Shown in pieces: positions 12,340 to 24,700 of a DNA stretch of 64,000 nucleotides. Origin of the DNA: Paragordius varius (taxonomy: Eukaryota; Nematomorpha). The translations under genes were made by a program, and so were the position numbers. The notes beneath the pieces are model-generated. The model did no database searches, was not told the origin of the DNA, and saw only the letters and a list, made by a program, of their open reading frames with translations. The DNA lies in assembly GCA_964247055.1 (NCBI GenBank), contig OZ176058.1, positions 248,001 through 312,000 of the forward strand, given 5' to 3'. Each line of letters starts with the position of its first letter. Position 1 is the first letter of the stretch.

Positions 12340-12649
12340 ATGGCCGCGCCCACATCATCATCAGCTGATGCGGTTGTAAAATATCCCCTCACTGTCTTAT
12401 ACTGTGACATTTGTTCAATGCCCGTAGAGTATTGTATGTATTCCCCAACCTTTACACAATGTAAAGCCTGGCTTCAAAAAACACATGTTCAAGTGTATGA
12501 ACGTATGTACATGCCCTCACAAAAACAGCTGACCACAGCTGATGTTACTAAAAATCAGCTGATCTCAACATCAGCTGATAAACAACCATCTGCTCAAGAC
12601 ATACTGAATGATATAAATTGCAATTTGGATTCCCTGAAATTGGTTAAAG
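12340..12649 (+). CDS. DENR: DENR coding exon 1 (may begin at 12251)
   Basis: Donor AAAG|GTTGTT leaves phase 1. The frame is open back to TTATCAG|CTGAT (exon start 12251), and that acceptor is itself copied at 11977-12002, so the longer spliced form is credible. The tail of the exon (12520-12585) holds four CAGCTG palindromes. Confidence 0.9.
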
Positions 12650-13097
12650 GTTGTTTTTTGATTTTTTTTAAAGTTTTAATAATTTAATATTTTTTTTTGT
12701 TTTAATTTATTATTTCTTAATTATTTCCTTAGGTTTGATTTTTAGTTTTTTATAATCATAATTTTATATTTATCATTTGCTCTTCAAGAGTGTCCTTGAA
12801 CAGTTCAAGTTGGTCCTTAAAATTTAAAAATTTTAATTTAACCATAATTTTTGCATTTATTTTTTTATTTTATTATTTTTCAACCTAATTTTCTTTATTT
12901 ATTATATATTTATTCATTTAAAAATATAAATTTTTATTGAAAAACTACTTTTTTGTTTTAAACTATTTTTTATCGATTAAACAAAATTTTAACTTTTAAT
13001 TGTTTTTAATGAAAAATTTTAATTAATAAGTAAGAATACCTAATCTTATAAAAGGACCAACTTGAAGTGTTTAAGGACACTCTTTAAGTGCAAATGG

Positions 13098-13128
<31 letters not shown>

Positions 13129-15180
13129 ATCATTTTATTTAGTTCTATTTTTTTCTAATTTATAATATATCATTAATAAATGCATTTTTACACATTTTTT
13201 TCCCAGATACCGATTCCTTGGAAACAGCTGATACCGGCGAAGAAATGGCGGGCGCCAAAAAGCGACAAACCCGCGGCGGTCGAGGTATGAATACAGTCGC
13301 CAAAATGGCGACCGGCTCTAAATCATCGAAACAGCCGGCGAACGCGTCCGTTAAAGTTTTCACTGCACCTCGTGGAAAGAAAAAAGCTGTTACAGTTATA
13401 ACTGGTCTCGAGGATTTTGGGATTGATTTAAAGGTTAGACAAATTTGAAAAATTTTCTTTAAAAACAGCTGATTCGTTTGAAAAAAACGGTTGAAATCGC
13501 CATACTTACGCGAAAACATATGTTAAAAACAGATGTTTATAAGGTTATAAGCAGCTTTTGTTAAAGTTTTCACAGCACCTCGTGGAAAGAAAAAAGAAGG
13601 CTGTAACAGTTATAACTGGTCTAGAGGATTTTGGGATTGATATAAAGGTATAAATGACTGTATTTGAAAAATTTCGCGTTAAAAATAACTAAAACAGCTG
13701 ATTTGTTTGAAAAAAATGGAAACATACGAATATGTTAAAAACAGCTTTACAATGTTATAAGCAGTTTTATTTTAAGAATGGGTTTAACAGCTGCTTTTAT
13801 GACTTATAATGTCACATAATCAGGTGATTGTCATTTATTTTTTTTGACGATTTTATAATGATGGCGGATTAAGATGAAAACCACCCGTAAAATTGTCCGT
13901 TAAAGTTTTTATCGGTCCTTACGGAAATAAAATACAGTTATAACTGGTCTCTAAGATTTCGGATTTGATTTAAATCTACAAGCAAGATTTTTTGGAGTAA
14001 AATATAGATAAAAACAGCTGATTGTGCGAAAAAACGGTTTAAAACGGTTAGTATCTTTTGAGATTAAAATTTTGAGCGATAATTTGTAATTTTTTAGTTT
14101 TTAAAACAGCTGTTTTATAATAAGAAAATCGGGTAACAGTTGGTATGCTTATGACTGTTTTAAATTTTTTTTGACAAAAAATAAAATAATTTTAACTTTT
14201 AAATGGACGAAATAATGAAATTATATTTTGGAATTTTTCCAAAACTTTTTTGAATCTTCTAAAAGGTATTCATAATTTTTCATAATTTTCTAGAATTTTA
14301 AAATCCCGATTATATATCTGCGCGCACTAATATATAAAACGGTTTAATACATTTTTTTCAAAATAAATATTTGAAATATTCTATAATATATAAATTTTTA
14401 CAAATTTAAAAATTAGGATTTTTGATATATAAATATAATATATATATATATAAACCAATTACAATTTAAATTCACCCTAATATAAATAGAGTGTTTTTTA
14501 AGATTAAAAATTACCTATATTTTTTATATATTTTTAAAAAAATTGAATGCTATTTATAATTAAAATAATACTGAAAAAATAATAAACTATGCGCGCCATA
14601 AAGATATATTTTATATTGTTAATAATGAGTTGTTATATCAGTTTGAAAATACATAATATATTTTTAGGGTGAATTTGATTTGTTTAAGGGTGAATTTGAA
14701 TTGATAACGGTGAATTTAATTGTTCAAGGGTGAATTAGAATTTTTCAAGGAATTTTAACTGTTTAAGGGTGATTTTCAATCGTTCAAGCGTGAAATTGAA
14801 TTGCTTAAAGGTCAGTTTGAACTGTTAAAGGGTGAATTTGAATCGTTAAGCGCGAATTTGATTTGTTAAAGGGTGAATTTGAAATGTTTAAGGGTCAATG
14901 AACTGTAAATATATATAGCTATAATTAAAAAATTATAAATAATCATATATATTTTATTCTCCTTTTTTATTTTATAGCAATATCATATTTTTTTATTTAG
15001 ACAGCCAGTAAACTTTTTGCTACACGGTTCTCGTGTGGAGCATCTGTTACAGCTCCCAATGAAATTGTCATTCAGGGTGACGTTAAAGATGATGTCATTG
15101 ACCTGATTGGAGAAAGGTGGGGTGAAAACATACCCTCCCCTGCTGCTCAAATCAAAGATTTGGGCATTATGAAACGATAA
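12340..15180 (+). CDS. DENR: Density-regulated protein (DENR), 3 coding exons
   Basis: DENR pairs with MCTS1 to release deacylated tRNA and the 40S subunit after termination and to support re-initiation downstream of short uORFs, in the cytosol. Coding exons are 12340-12649, 13207-13433 and 15001-15180 (717 nt, 238 aa from this start; human DENR is 198 aa). The first exon has YPLTVLYCDICSMPVEYC, the conserved N-terminal Cys-containing segment. Exon 2 has the basic stretch KKRQTRGGRG and begins the SUI1/eIF1-like domain (VFTAPRGKKKAVTVITG). Exon 3 completes it (FSCGASVT, EIVIQGDVKDDVIDLI) and ends in IMKR. The ATG at 12340 has a strong context (AAAATGG), but the frame stays open upstream to an acceptor at 12250, so a longer N-terminus is possible. 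The linker between the domains is unusually rich in CAGCTG-encoded residues. An AATAAA lies just after the stop. Confidence 0.95.
12772..13099. repeat. MITE-B relative inside DENR intron 1
   Basis: The left end (ATCATTTGCTCTTCAAGAG, GAACAGTTCAAGTTGGTCC) and right end (GGACCAACTTGAAGTGTTTA, ACTCTTTAAGTGCAAATGG) are inverted complements. It resembles MITE-B in ending AAATGGTA and in its TTGAACAGTTCAA units, but the units read GGTCCTT instead of CACCCTT. It is a diverged subfamily and fills most of the intron, followed by a TA run. Confidence 0.7.
13100..13122. repeat. TA dinucleotide run
   Basis: Uninterrupted TA repeats directly after the MITE-B relative; its right TA target would lie in this run. 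Confidence 0.9.
13207..13433 (+). CDS. DENR: DENR coding exon 2
   Basis: Acceptor TTTTTTTCCCAG, donor TTTAAAG|GTTAGAC; enters with 2 bases and ends in phase 0. It encodes the linker, the basic RGGRG stretch and the first half of the SUI1-like domain. Confidence 0.95.
13554..13653 (+). pseudogene. Partial copy of DENR exon 2, 3' edge
   Basis: Copies the last ~85 bp of exon 2 and its donor (ATAAAG|GTATAA), about 205 bp downstream. Against the exon I count three synonymous changes, one L-to-I change and a 4-base insertion. There is no acceptor, so it is not a whole exon. Confidence 0.85.
13894..13972 (+). pseudogene. Older partial copy of DENR exon 2
   Basis: TCCGTTAAAGTTTTTATC through ACAGTTATAACTGGTCTC aligns to the same exon edge but with many amino-acid changes, indels and no clear donor. 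It lies farther out and is more decayed than the 13554 copy. Confidence 0.75.
14451..14913. repeat. MITE-B copy with expanded right arm
   Basis: Left end ACCAATTACAATTTAAATTC. The right arm has about nine GGGTGAATTTGAATTGTT-type units (14668-14900), ending AACTGTAAATATA. The right array is much longer than in the 178-292 bp copies, so units have multiplied in place inside DENR intron 2. Confidence 0.75.
15001..15180 (+). CDS. DENR: DENR coding exon 3 (terminal)
   Basis: Acceptor TTTTTTATTTAG, phase 0, 59 codons plus TAA. It encodes the second half of the SUI1-like fold and the C-terminal tail. Confidence 0.95.
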   Translation, partial: TASKLFATRFSCGASVTAPNEIVIQGDVKDDVIDLIGERWGENIPSPAAQIKDLGIMKR

Positions 15181-15296
15181 AAAATAAATTGTTTAAAATA
15201 TGTTACTTTTTTATGTTGGGTTTTTGTTACAGATCAGCTGATTTACTCGGAAAATTGAAAATATATACCAGATATTTAAGTTTATAGTAATTGGAA

Positions 15297-15362
15297 AGAA
15301 GTGGGGTGAAAAATACCCTCCCCGGCGTTCAAATCAAAGATTTGGGCATTATGAAACGATAA
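15297..15362 (+). pseudogene. Partial copy of DENR last exon with 3' flank
   Basis: GAAGTGGGGTGAAAAATACC through ATTATGAAACGATAA repeats the last ~65 coding bases and continues about 60 bp into the 3' flank (offset about 183 bp). Small deletions break the frame; the readable codon differences are synonymous. Confidence 0.85.
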
Positions 15363-15568
15363 ATGAAAATAAATTTTGTTTAAAACATTTGTTATTGACT
15401 TTTTTATACTGGGTTTTTGGGTAAAACAGCTGATATTTTGTGACAAAAAATTGTAACTGCGTTTTTTACATGTCTGTAGATGTGAGGCAAAGATTTAAGA
15501 TTTTTAAATGATTTCAAATCACAATATATAAATAAAATAGTTAATTTATATATTAGCCTGATTAATAT

Positions 15569-15853
15569 AGTAAAAGTTGAAATTTATGACATATAAAGAC
15601 AACCATATATTTTTTTCTAAAAGACAACTGCCCATATTTAAACCTTAATTTTTTTATATATATATATATAACTCATTGTTTTAAACTAAAAAGTAATATA
15701 TACAAATTTAATTGGTAACAAAATGAATTATTATGTATTTTACGATTGTAATTAAATGTTTTTTTATTGGATAAGGTTAAAAAAGTTTGGTTTCCATTTT
15801 AAAAAAATTTGTCTTTATATTATTTTTTTGTCCGTATAATTTTAATTTTAGCT
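15569..15853. repeat. MITE-A copy
   Basis: Left AGTAAAAGTTGAAATTTATG with ATAAAGACAACC, right TTGTCTTTATATTATTTTTT then TGTCCGTATAATTTTAATT. The arms are inverted; the ends have decayed. Confidence 0.75.
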
Positions 15854-16025
15854 GTAATATAATTTGATTGTTGTATAGCAATATTGTTTGATTGTTGAAA
15901 TTTATATAAACTGGATATAAACAATACAAAATTCACCACAATTTAAATTTTATCATAGGGCGATAAATATTTTCAAATTTTCTTTTTATAATAAAATTTT
16001 TTTAATTCATATAAACTTTAAAATA

Positions 16026-16203
16026 TACCATTTACAATTCTCAAATTCACCCTAAAAATAAATCATGTCAGGCTATTTAAAATTAATATAAAATATATTC
16101 TTATGGCATAGTTTTCTATTTCTATAATTTTAAACAAAATTTCATAAAGTTTTTTACATAAAAAACTCAATTTATTTTTAGGGTAACTTGAATGTAAATG
16201 GTA
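16026..16203. repeat. MITE-B, short copy with TA target
   Basis: Bounded by TACCATTTACAATTC and AATGTAAATGGTA with TA on both sides; 178 bp. It is the smallest clean member, with one CACCC unit on each side. Confidence 0.85.
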
Positions 16204-16469
16204 TATTATTAAACAAAATACCAATTAACTTTGTTTTATCAATCCTTTAACACTTTCAAATGATATTAAATATTAACATTCCCAGCAATTAATATTAAAT
16301 TACATGAAATGAAAATATGGAAATAAAAATTATATTTATTCAAAATATCAATATATGGAAATGTATTGAAATAAGATTGGAATATTACGAAAAAAATGGT
16401 TGATGATGAATGTATTATGTGGTTTTATTCTAAAAATTGGCACATTTTAAAAAATAACCTGTTTTTAAA

Positions 16470-17480
16470 TATAAAATCAGGTGATTGCGAATCGAATATA
16501 TACAAAGTATAATTATATTGTAGTTTCTAATCAAAAAATGAGATATTAGTTAAATATTATTTACATAAAAACAGGTGATCGTGAATGAATGTATGACTAA
16601 TATGGTTTACATGATTATTTACAGTCAATCATTAATTGGATATAAAATCAGATGTAATTAACATTATAATCAGGTGATTGCAAACCATAAAGTTTTTTAA
16701 ATTTTATTTTATGTCAATAATTTGATTTTAGTAAAAATCAGCTGTTATTTACATAAAATCAGGTGATCGTAAATGAATGTATGACTAATATGGTTGACAT
16801 GATTATTTACAGTCAATCATTAATTGGATATAAAATCAGATGTAATTAACATTATAATCAGGTGATTGCGAACCATAAAGTTTTTTAAATTTTATTTTAT
16901 GTCAATAATTTGATTTTAGTAAAAAACAGCTTTTTTACATAAAATCAGGTGATCGTGAATGAATGTATGCATAAAATGGTTTGCATGATTTTTGTTACTA
17001 ACTAAAATGGGAATAGTTTGTGAAAGAATAAGTTTTGAACACAGCTGTTTACGTTTTATTGAATTACGTGTAATTTTATTATAATTTTTACCAAAAACTG
17101 GCACGTATCGAAAATAAAACTGTTTTAAAAGAATGAATAATATCAGATGATTGTGAACAGTTTTAATCATGAATGGCACTTTTTAATGTAAAATGATCTG
17201 TTTAAAGCAGTAAAAGACAGATGTTTGCCATGTGTTACATAAACATTTATTGGCACTTTTTAATCTTTTGTTTTATATAAAAATCAGGTGATGGGGAAAA
17301 TTTTACTTAATTTTAATATATAATCCTAAAATTGGCACACTCTTTTCAATAAAATTAATTCTTTTTCTCATGAACACATTGTTATTTAAAATCAAAATTG
17401 GCACTTATTTAGAAATTACTTTATCTTACTGTTTTTTACAGTTAAAATACAGGTGATCGCGAATGAATGTATGCATAATA
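16470..17480. repeat. ~185-bp tandem repeat rich in CAGGTG/CAGCTG
   Basis: Units starting AATCAGGTGATCGTGAATGA lie near 16568, 16757 and 16940, with a detached one at 17446. Each holds a second AATCAGGTGATTGCGAACC and, between, a TTAGTAAAAAtCAGCTGTT segment. Units 1 and 2 are nearly identical and the third diverges. The ORF on the minus strand at 16916-17179 is a by-product. Confidence 0.8.
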
Positions 17481-17501
17481 CAATGATTTTTATGATTATA
17501 T

Positions 17502-17532
<31 letters not shown>

Positions 17533-17835
17533 CATTAAAATATATGATTAGAATGGACAAAAGATATAAAAATAATAATATTTAAAAATTAATTTTTTAC
17601 AAAAAATTTAAAAAAAATATATATACAAAAAGTGCACTTTGTATTAAGGCAATTCTATATATTTAAATATAATCAAAATATCACTAAAATGACAAAAAAA
17701 TTGACTTTACAGTTATGTATAGTTTTGCGAGTTATGTGAGCACTTTAAAAGAGGATGTACACGGCACTTTATGGCCAAATGGGTGATTAATAAGGAGATA
17801 CTTGATGTTTAAAAGTATACACTACTGGTTGTGTA

Positions 17836-17884
17836 AAAAATTGGAATTATATGAAAGGACAAAACGTAAAAATATAAAGACAAA
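17836..17884. repeat. Single MITE-A arm
   Basis: GGAATTATATGAAAGGACAA, AAATATAAAGACAAAAATA: a left arm with no partner nearby. Confidence 0.6.
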
Positions 17885-18649
17885 AATATAAAAAAATTAA
17901 TTAAAATAAAAATATAAATTATTTAACAATTAAAATAAAATAATTATAAAAATTATTTAAAAAATAATAAAACATAAATTATTTAATAAATTAAAATAAA
18001 AAATTTTAATAAAAATTTAAAAATATAATAAATTTAATTTAAAACAATAAAATAAAAAACTTATATATAAAAAAATATTAAATTTTTATAAAATAAATAT
18101 TTAAAAAATTGATTAAAAAATTAATATAAATAAAATAATAAAATATATTTTTTAAAAATAATAAAAAAATAAAATAAAATATAATTATGATTTAAAAAAA
18201 TATTATAAAAATAAAATAATTATTAAAATAAAAATAATAAAATATAAATTATTTAATTAATTAATAAAAAATAAAATAATTATAAAAAATTATTTGAAAA
18301 ATAAAATAAATTTTATTTAAAACAATAAAATAAATTACTTATAATTGAAGTAATTATAAAAAAATTAATTTTAAAAAAATAAAAAAAATATAAATTATTA
18401 ACGAATTAAAATAAAATATAAAATGCTTAAAAATGATATAAAATATTTTAAATAATTTAAAAATAAAAAAAATTATAATAATAAAATATTTATAATAATA
18501 ATATAAAAAAATTATAAAAATTAAATATAAATTATTTAACGAAATAAAATAAAATCATAAAATATAAATTATAAAAAAAATTATTAAAAATAAAATAAAA
18601 TAATTATAAAAAAATAAATTAAAAAAAAATTAAAAAATTAATTTCTATA
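17885..18649. other. A-rich low-complexity tract at the 3' side of SLC7
   Basis: Almost only A and T, strongly A-rich on the + strand (T-rich in the sense of the transporter gene). The 3' UTR of the transporter should lie here, but no polyadenylation site can be chosen. Confidence 0.6.
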
Positions 18650-18711
18650 TCAATCATCTTCCTTTTGTGGAACAGCCAGGAAAATTTTTTGCACGAAAAG
18701 CGTCAAATGTC
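18650..18711 (-). CDS. SLC7 exon 13 (terminal)
   Basis: Acceptor TTATAATTTAG at the high-coordinate side. It completes an AGA codon and encodes [19 protein letters not shown] with a TGA stop, like the cytosolic C-terminal helix of LAT proteins. Confidence 0.9.
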
Positions 18712-21700
18712 CTAAATTATAAAAAAAATAAAAAAAATTAATTTAAAAAAAAATAATAAAATTTTTAATAAATATTAAAATTAAAAAAATTAAAAAAATA
18801 TAAAATAAAAATAATTAAAAATTTATTAAAAATATAAAAATAAATGAAAAAAATTAAAAATAATAAAAAAAATTTCAAGAAATAAATTTTTAAAAACACA
18901 TTTTTTATTTTCTCACATATTTTCTAAAACATTTTAAAATTTTATAAAAAAACTGTTTTTTAACAGCTGACTTTTACTTTAATTAATATATATTATGAAA
19001 AAAATCCTTTTTATTTAAAAAAACTTTTTTTCTCTTTAAACTATTTTTTTAATTTCAAACTTTTAATTCTTAAATATCTATAAATATTTTAAATTTTAAA
19101 TATTTTATATTTTTGATCAGTTTTAATAATTTTACCATATTATTATATTATTTTAAACTTTTTTATAATTTTTACAATTTTAATTTTAAAAATTATAAAT
19201 ATTTTTTTTCAAAAATATAGTTTTTATATAAATTATATATATTTTTAATTATTTAAAAAAATTTTATATTTTTTTCATTTCAAATTTTTTTATCTTTGAC
19301 TTGTTACAATTTATATTCTTTTAAATTTTAATTTTTTTCATTTAAATATTTTTATTATTTATTTCAAACATTTTTTTATATTTTTTTATTTTAATTTAAA
19401 ATAATTTGATTTTTTAATCTTTATTAATTTTTATAAACATTTCCAAACTTAAACTTAGTTTTATTATCTTTTAACTTTTTTTAAACCTTTTTTACAAGTT
19501 TTTTAAAAACTTTTAAAAAAATAAACTTTTTAACTTTTTTTCAACTTTCAAAAATCCTTACTTATGCAATGTCCCACACAATCAGGTTTATTTTTGAAAA
19601 TACAATTTTTTAAATATTTTTAAAAACATTAATTTTTTATAATATTATTTCAATTTTAAATTTTTTTTTATTTTTTTTAACTTTTTTATAGAAATCATTT
19701 ATTTTTCAAACTTTTTAAATATTTTTTTTATCTTTTAACTTTTTTTGAAATTTTAAATATTTTTTAATCAAACTTTTTTTAACTAAAATTATTAATTTTT
19801 ACTTTTTCAAAAACCTATTTAAAAAAAATATTTAAAATTAATTTTTAAAACTTTTTTAATTTTTTTTAAAAACTTTTTATAAAAAAATTTAAAATTTTTT
19901 TTATAAAAAATAAATTAATAATTTGATTATTTTAAATTGATTAAAAAAATTTTTTTTCAAAAAAATAAATTTTTACTTATGCAATGGCCAACACAATCAG
20001 GTTTATTTTTTAAAATACAATTTTTATTTTTTAAAAAATAAATTTAATATTTTATAATATTATTTCAATTTTAAACTTTTTTTTATTTTTTTTAACTTTT
20101 TTATAAAAAATCAATTTTTATTAAAACTTGATTTATAGATTATGAATTTTTTTTTAAATTTTTTTAAACTTCAAAAATAAATTTTTTAAATAATTTAGTT
20201 ATTTAAATATTTTTTTTAAATAAACTTTTTATAAAAAAATTTAAATATTTTTTTTAAAAAAAAATAAAAATTCTTACTTATACAATGTCCCACACAATCA
20301 GGTTTATTTTTCCATAAAATACCCAATGCATAAACCGGGATTCCCAATAACATAATTCCCAACCCGATTCCACAATCGATGGGCGAAGAATAAAGAGGGA
20401 GTATTAATAAAAATACGCAAATAGCCAGAAAGAATATGGGTAGAGCTAGATTGTTCTAGAAAAGTTAAGAAAAAATAAAAAAATAGTTTAAAAAGTTTGA
20501 AATTTTTTAGGTTTTAAAAACTTTTTAAAGTTTAAAAAAATAAAAAAACAGATTTGTGGGTTAAAATATGATAATTGTAAAATTAATTTAAATCTTTTGT
20601 AAAAATAAAATTTATATAAAATTTTCATATAAATATATTTAAAATTTAAAAAAATTAATAAAAAAAATATCTAAATTTTTATTTTTTAAGAAACAATCGA
20701 TGGGCGAAGAATAAAGGGGGAGTATTAATGAAAACACTAAGTTATTCTAAATAGAAAAAAATAAAGTTTGAAAAAGTTTAAAATTTTTAAAAAATATAAT
20801 TATTTTTAAATTTAAAAAATAAAATTTTCAAAAAAATTAATAATAAAACAATATTTTATTTTTTATAAACAATCGATGGGCGAAGAGTATATAGAGGGAG
20901 TATTAATAAAAACACGCAAATGTCCAGAAATAAGATGGGTAATGTTAGATTGTTCTAGAAAAATATTTTTTTACGAAAAAAAATATTAAAAAATAAATAT
21001 GGTAATAATTTTAAAAAGTTATAATTTTTTTAAAAAACATTTTTTTTAATAATTTTTTATAATATATAAAAAAATTTAGATTTTTACGCGTAAAATTTAT
21101 TATAATTTTTTCTTAAAAACTTTTTTTTGTAATTTTTAAAAATGTAAAAAATATAGATGAGTTTAAAAAGTTTTTAAAAAAATAACCAATTTTTCGAATT
21201 TTATAAAAAATAGAGAAGAAAAATAAGATTTTTACGGTAAAATTCAATAATAATTTTTTGTCCAAAAAAATACTGTTAATTTAATTTTTTTCCAAATATA
21301 AAAAATAATAAAGATTTAAATTATTTTTAATTTTAAAAATATTTATATTTTTTTCAAAAAAATAAATTAATTATTTTTAATATTAAAAAAGTTTATTTTT
21401 TTCAGTCAATCTAAAAAATAATTTTTTTAGTCAAAAAACTAAAATTATTTTTATTTTTAATAAAAATATTTTTTTAGTCAAAACTCTAAAATATTATTGA
21501 AATAATTTATATATATTTTCAAAAATATTTCCAATTTTTTATATATAAAAAATATTTTTTAAAAAATATTAAAATATTTAAAAAAATCCTAAAAATATAA
21601 ATTTTTGTATTAATTTAATTTTAAATTATTTCTAAAAAAAAATAATAACTTTTATAGGAAAATCTTAAATATTATTAAAAATATCAAAATAATCATAAAA

Positions 21701-24700
21701 AAATATGCTAAAAACATTTTATAAAAATTAAAATATCAAAAAAATCCTAAAAATATAAATAATTTAATTTTATATATTCTAAAAATATATAATTTTTATT
21801 TAAAAAAAAAATTAAAATAATTACTTTTATAGGGCGATACATATTTTTCCGCGTAAATCTGAGGTATAAAAGCGCCGCCACTGAAAGAGTTATAAAGGAT
21901 GATTCCACAAAACTCGTATAATTAATCAGGGCAAGAATGTTTGTAGAAACGCACATAAGAGCGGATAGAGCACCCTATTTTATAGATAGTTACATAAATA
22001 TCATAGATAGTTACATTAATTTTTTACATAATTACATAGATAGGCACATTAATATCATAGATAGTTACATAAGAGCAGCTGTTAATAGATATTTTCATAA
22101 ATATCATAGATATGCACATTAACTTTATTGATAGATACATAAAACTCCAAAAAACCCAATGATTTTTATGAAAAACAGCTGTTCATAGATAGTTACATTA
22201 AATTTATAGATAGTTACATTAATTCTTAAAACAAAACTCTCGTATAATTAATCAGGGCAAGAATGTTTGTAGAAACGCACATAAGAGCGGATAGAGCACC
22301 CTATTTTATAGATAGTTACATAAATATCATAGATAGTTACATTAATTTTTTACATAATTACATAGATAGGCACATTAATATCATAGATAGTTACATAAGA
22401 GCAGCTGTTAATAGATATTTTCATAAATATCATAGATATGCACATTAACTTTATTGATAGATACATAAAACTCCAAAAAACCCAATGATTTTTATGAAAA
22501 ACAGCTGTTCATAGATAGTTACATTAAATTTATAGATAGTTACATTAATTCTTAAAACAAAACTCTCGTATAATTAATCAGGGCAAGAATGTTTGTAGAA
22601 ACGCACATAAGAGCAGATAAAGCACCCTAATATATCATAGATAGTTACATAAATATCATAGATATGCACATAAAATTTAAAAATAGTTACATCAAAAACA
22701 GCTGTTTTTCATAGATAATTACATAGATAGTTCCTAAAAGTAGTATTTTATAGATGTATAATATAATTCATAGATGCGCACATTAATTTTATAGATAGTT
22801 ACATAAATTATAGATAGTTACATTAATTTATAGATAGTTACATAGATCTCATAGATAATTACATAGATATCTCCTAAAAGTAGTATTTTATAGATGTAAA
22901 CATAATTTATAGATGCGCACATTAATTTTATAGTTACATAAAATCAGCTGTTTTTCATAGTTTAAAATAAAATCAAAAATTTTAGATACTCACATAAATC
23001 TTCATAGATATTCACATAAAAACAGCTGTTTCTTATAGATAATCACACAAATGTTTATAGATACTTACAGTAAATATTAATGAGGGGATAGGACTGTACT
23101 TTGTTGTACTAATCATGGCCAGGAATCCTGGCAAATGGCCTTCACGAGCCCCCACAAAAAATAATCTAAAAAAATAAATTAAAAAAAATTTTAAAATTTT
23201 TAAATTTTAAATTTTTTTTTAATTATTTAAAATATTTAATAAAATTAAATAATAAATAATAAGAGAATATAAAAAAATCACAAAATAAAAAAAATAATAA
23301 TCTAAATTTTTTTTTCAATTTTAAAAATAAAAATTATATATAAAATAAAATATTTTTTTTTATTATTTAAATATATTAAATTATTATTATAAAAAATATT
23401 TTTTACAATTTAAACAATGGTAAATGGCCTTCACGGGCCCCCACAAAAAATAATCTAAAAAAAATAAAATTAAAAAAAAAAATTATTTTAAAAAAAAATT
23501 TTAAAAAATTTTTTTAATTTATTTAAAATATTTAATAAAATTAAACAATTATAAATTTTAAAATTTTTTAATTTAAAAATTTTTTAAACAATATCATAGT
23601 TTTTAAAATATTTTAGAGTATTTTAAAAATTTTCTATTAACAATTTTATTTAGGAATTTTTAACTTCAATTTTTTTATATATTTGAATTAAAAGTAAAAA
23701 AATTTAAAAAAATTAAAAAATCAAAATCTTTAATAAAAACTTTAAGATTTATGATCTAGAAAAAATATAAATTATGTATATATTTTTTATAAAAAAAGCT
23801 AAATTATTTTTAAAAAAATTGAATTTTTTTTAAAAAAAATTAAAATATTTTATCAAATCTTCATCCTTTTAAATTAATTTTAAAATTTTAAATAAACTTA
23901 TTATTTTTTAAATAATTTATTTAAAAAATTTTACAATATTTAATTTTTTTAATATTTTTAAAATATTAAAAAAAATTAAAAAATCAAATTTTTTGAAAAC
24001 CTCGAAGAAGCAAAAATTCCGCCATTCCCACCATTTTTTTTATATTTTTTACATTTTTATTGTTAACTATTTAAATTTATATTTTATTAAAAAATGTTAT
24101 TATTTTTTAAAAAATATAATATATCTATAAAAAAAAGAATAAAATATTTTTTTATTATTTAAATATATTAAAATTTTTTTCAAAAAAACTGAAATAAAAC
24201 CTTGAAGAAGGAAAAATACCGCCATTCAGCTCGCCAAAAGTTGATGCTGCCACGAAAATATTTTTATTTTTTTTTATTTTCTATAATATATATTTTTTAC
24301 AATTTCATTTTTTTTGAAATTTAATTTAATTATAATTTTAATTTAATTTTATTTCTTTGATAATTTTTTAATAAAAATAAATATAATTTTTTCAAAAAAT
24401 TTTAATATTTATAACAAAATATAATTTTAAATTAATTTTATTTCTTTTACAATATCTATTAAATTTAATTTATTTTTTTAATTAAAAAATTTTAAAAATT
24501 TTTTTTAAAAAAATTAAAAAAAAACCTTGAAGAAGCAAAAATACCGCCATTCAGCCCGCCATTTTTTTAATATTTTTTAATTTTTATAAATTTTACATGT
24601 TCTTTTAAATTTTATATTTTTTTAAATAAATTTTTTAATTTAATAATTTTTTTATTTTTATAAAATATATTTTTTAAAAGAATTTAATTTTTTTAAAAAT

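Larger units (their letters stand above)
8787..12424. repeat. Direct repeat copy 2 (period 8786 bp)
   Basis: This is the second copy of 1-3638. It continues without a break into the intact DENR exon, so this copy is joined to the working gene. The 5.1 kb between the copies (3639-8786) is unrelated and made of TIR elements and AT-rich sequence. Confidence 0.93.

Noticed and set aside
13160-13519. 119-codon minus-strand ORF
   Set aside because: Antisense of DENR exon 2; the plus frame encodes the conserved SUI1 region.
21937-22448. Two identical 61-codon plus-strand ORFs
   Set aside because: They run antisense to exon 11 edge copies and into the minisatellite.
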